Assembly (NCBI GenBank): GCA_003228395.1
Contig: QIDJ01000218.1
Coordinates: 1 to 6,472 of the forward strand
Length of the DNA: 6,472 bases
Source of the DNA: Flammeovirgaceae bacterium
GTDB taxonomy: Bacteria; Bacteroidota; Bacteroidia; Cytophagales; Cyclobacteriaceae
Reading direction: 5' to 3'
Shown here: piece after piece, positions 5,490 to 6,472 of the stretch
Layout of the letters: each line of letters starts with the position of its first letter
Numbering within the stretch: the stretch's first letter is position 1
Notes under the pieces: generated by a model
Databases searched by the model: none
The model's input: only the letters and a program-made list of their open reading frames with translations
Told to the model about the DNA's origin: nothing
Translations under genes and position numbers: made by a program

Positions 5490-6472
5490 TCACTGGCAAT
5501 ACCTGCTCACATAGTTGGCTGCAAGACGATCGCCCAGGCCTCTTGCTGCTTTGAAGTCCTGACAAGCTTCGTATGTTTGCTCCATCTGAAGTAAAGCAGA
5601 TCCCCTGAAAAGATAGGCCTGTTGCAGCGATTTGTTTAAGGGATGACCAGGAGAAACAGTACCTGGCAGCAGGGTGAATTTCCTGTATATCGTATTAATA
5701 GTCAAGGTAAAATCTTCCACTGCATCTTCGTATTTACCCATGTTGAACTTTGAATGTCCGCGTTTCTGCAGATAGTCTTCATTTAATGGGTCAAACCGGA
5801 GTGCATTGGTAAAATCATCTACTGCACTTTCATAATCTTCGATTACCAGATACGCAAGCCCCCGGTTATGATAAAAGCGGGCGATTGTAGAGTCAAGCCC
5901 TATTGCTCGTGAAAAATCAAGGATCGCACCCAGACGTGCGCCTGCCTCGTATTTATATTTCCCCCTGATATTATAATAATCCGCGTTTTCCGGATCCAGT
6001 AATATGGCTATTCCGGTGTTTTCAATCGCCAGTTGAATGTCAGGCATACCTGTAAGGGCATTGTCGGTTTTTGACAGGTAGTAAGCATATTGAATATAAT
6101 ACGGGGCAGAATCCGGTTTTATGTCAATAGCTGACCGCATATCCAGCAGTGAATAATCGCGGTGGTCTCCTACTTCATACCTGAGTTTTGCCCGCTGGTA
6201 GTATGCCTCATCTGAATCCGGATTATAGCGTATGGCCATATCATAGCTTGAAATAGCTTTTCGTTTTTCATCCCGGGCCAAATAAACTTTTGCTTCAAGC
6301 AAATAGATATTGGCATCAGCAGGGCTCAGTTTTGCAGCGCTGTCAAGGTGTATTAGTGCATTCCGGTAGTTCCCTGAAGCATATGCTTCTCTGGCAAGCT
6401 GTATAAAATGCAACTCTTTTTCCTGGCTGAATGCTAAACCAGGAAGATATAAAAATATTAATGCTAAAAAAT
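5490..6472 (-). CDS. Exported TPR-repeat protein (5' end outside window)
   Basis: The frame is open from the TGA at 5490 to the right edge (326 complete codons), so the start lies just beyond 6472. The first in-frame ATG/TTG/GTG-like codon at 6413 is not the true start, because the codons before it encode a signal peptide core, FLALIFLYLPGLAFS, followed by QEKE, with likely cleavage after AFS. In visible-residue numbering about eight TPR units follow: roughly 26-58, 54-87, 88-121, 122-163 (longer, degenerate), 164-197, 198-231, 232-259 and 285-316. Typical TPR features include GNYRNALIHLDSAAKLSP, NRGLAYLVIEDYESAVDDF and GKYEDAVEDF. The C-terminus EACQDFKAARGLGDRLA resembles the capping repeat common in Bacteroidota TPR proteins. 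It is predicted to be periplasmic or surface-exposed and to act as a protein-binding scaffold. No catalytic domain is visible and no specific function can be assigned. Confidence 0.9.
   Translation of the reverse strand, partial: FLALIFLYLPGLAFSQEKELHFIQLAREAYASGNYRNALIHLDSAAKLSPADANIYLLEAKVYLARDEKRKAISSYDMAIRYNPDSDEAYYQRAKLRYEVGDHRDYSLLDMRSAIDIKPDSAPYYIQYAYYLSKTDNALTGMPDIQLAIENTGIAILLDPENADYYNIRGKYKYEAGARLGAILDFSRAIGLDSTIARFYHNRGLAYLVIEDYESAVDDFTNALRFDPLNEDYLQKRGHSKFNMGKYEDAVEDFTLTINTIYRKFTLLPGTVSPGHPLNKSLQQAYLFRGSALLQMEQTYEACQDFKAARGLGDRLAANYVSRYCQ

Overview
The window looks like a piece of a Bacteroidota chromosome, probably from the Bacteroidales/Marinilabiliales side. The reasons are protein style (a CtpA-type S41 protease with a long C-terminal extension, a secreted TPR protein, a flavobacterial-type homogentisate dioxygenase relic), the ruvX-def gene pair, moderate-to-low GC, and a TAnnTTTG-type -7 promoter box. 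This placement rests on pattern recognition, not on a search.

Layout. From about 3030 down to 1, four genes run leftward as a likely operon: ruvX (Holliday-junction resolvase/RNase H-fold protein), def (peptide deformylase), a YbdL-type glutamine/methionine aminotransferase, and a YafV-type omega-amidase cut by the left window edge. The last two overlap by 13 bases and fit consecutive steps of one pathway: transamination with glutamine or methionine, then hydrolysis of the omega-amide of the resulting 2-oxo acid. A divergent intergenic region (2976-3163) holds a good -7 box for the leftward operon and two short perfect inverted repeats. On the right, a rightward gene (3164-4786) encodes a membrane-anchored S41 C-terminal processing protease with an intact Ser/Lys/Gln catalytic set.

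From 4787 to 5489 (about 700 bases) there is no intact gene. This stretch holds an 8-base-periodic AATG/CATT inverted-repeat array (4829-4933), a decayed homogentisate 1,2-dioxygenase gene (4990-5306) with a one-base frameshift, a large internal deletion and a lost C-terminus, and a 41-base perfect direct repeat in two copies, each carrying a palindrome (5344-5438). The window ends in a leftward gene for an exported TPR-repeat protein whose first few codons lie beyond the right edge.

I see no defence system, CRISPR array, transposase, tRNA or rRNA. The most interesting content is the hmgA relic with its apparent deletion junction, the two unexplained repeat families around it, and the translationally coupled aminotransferase/omega-amidase pair.
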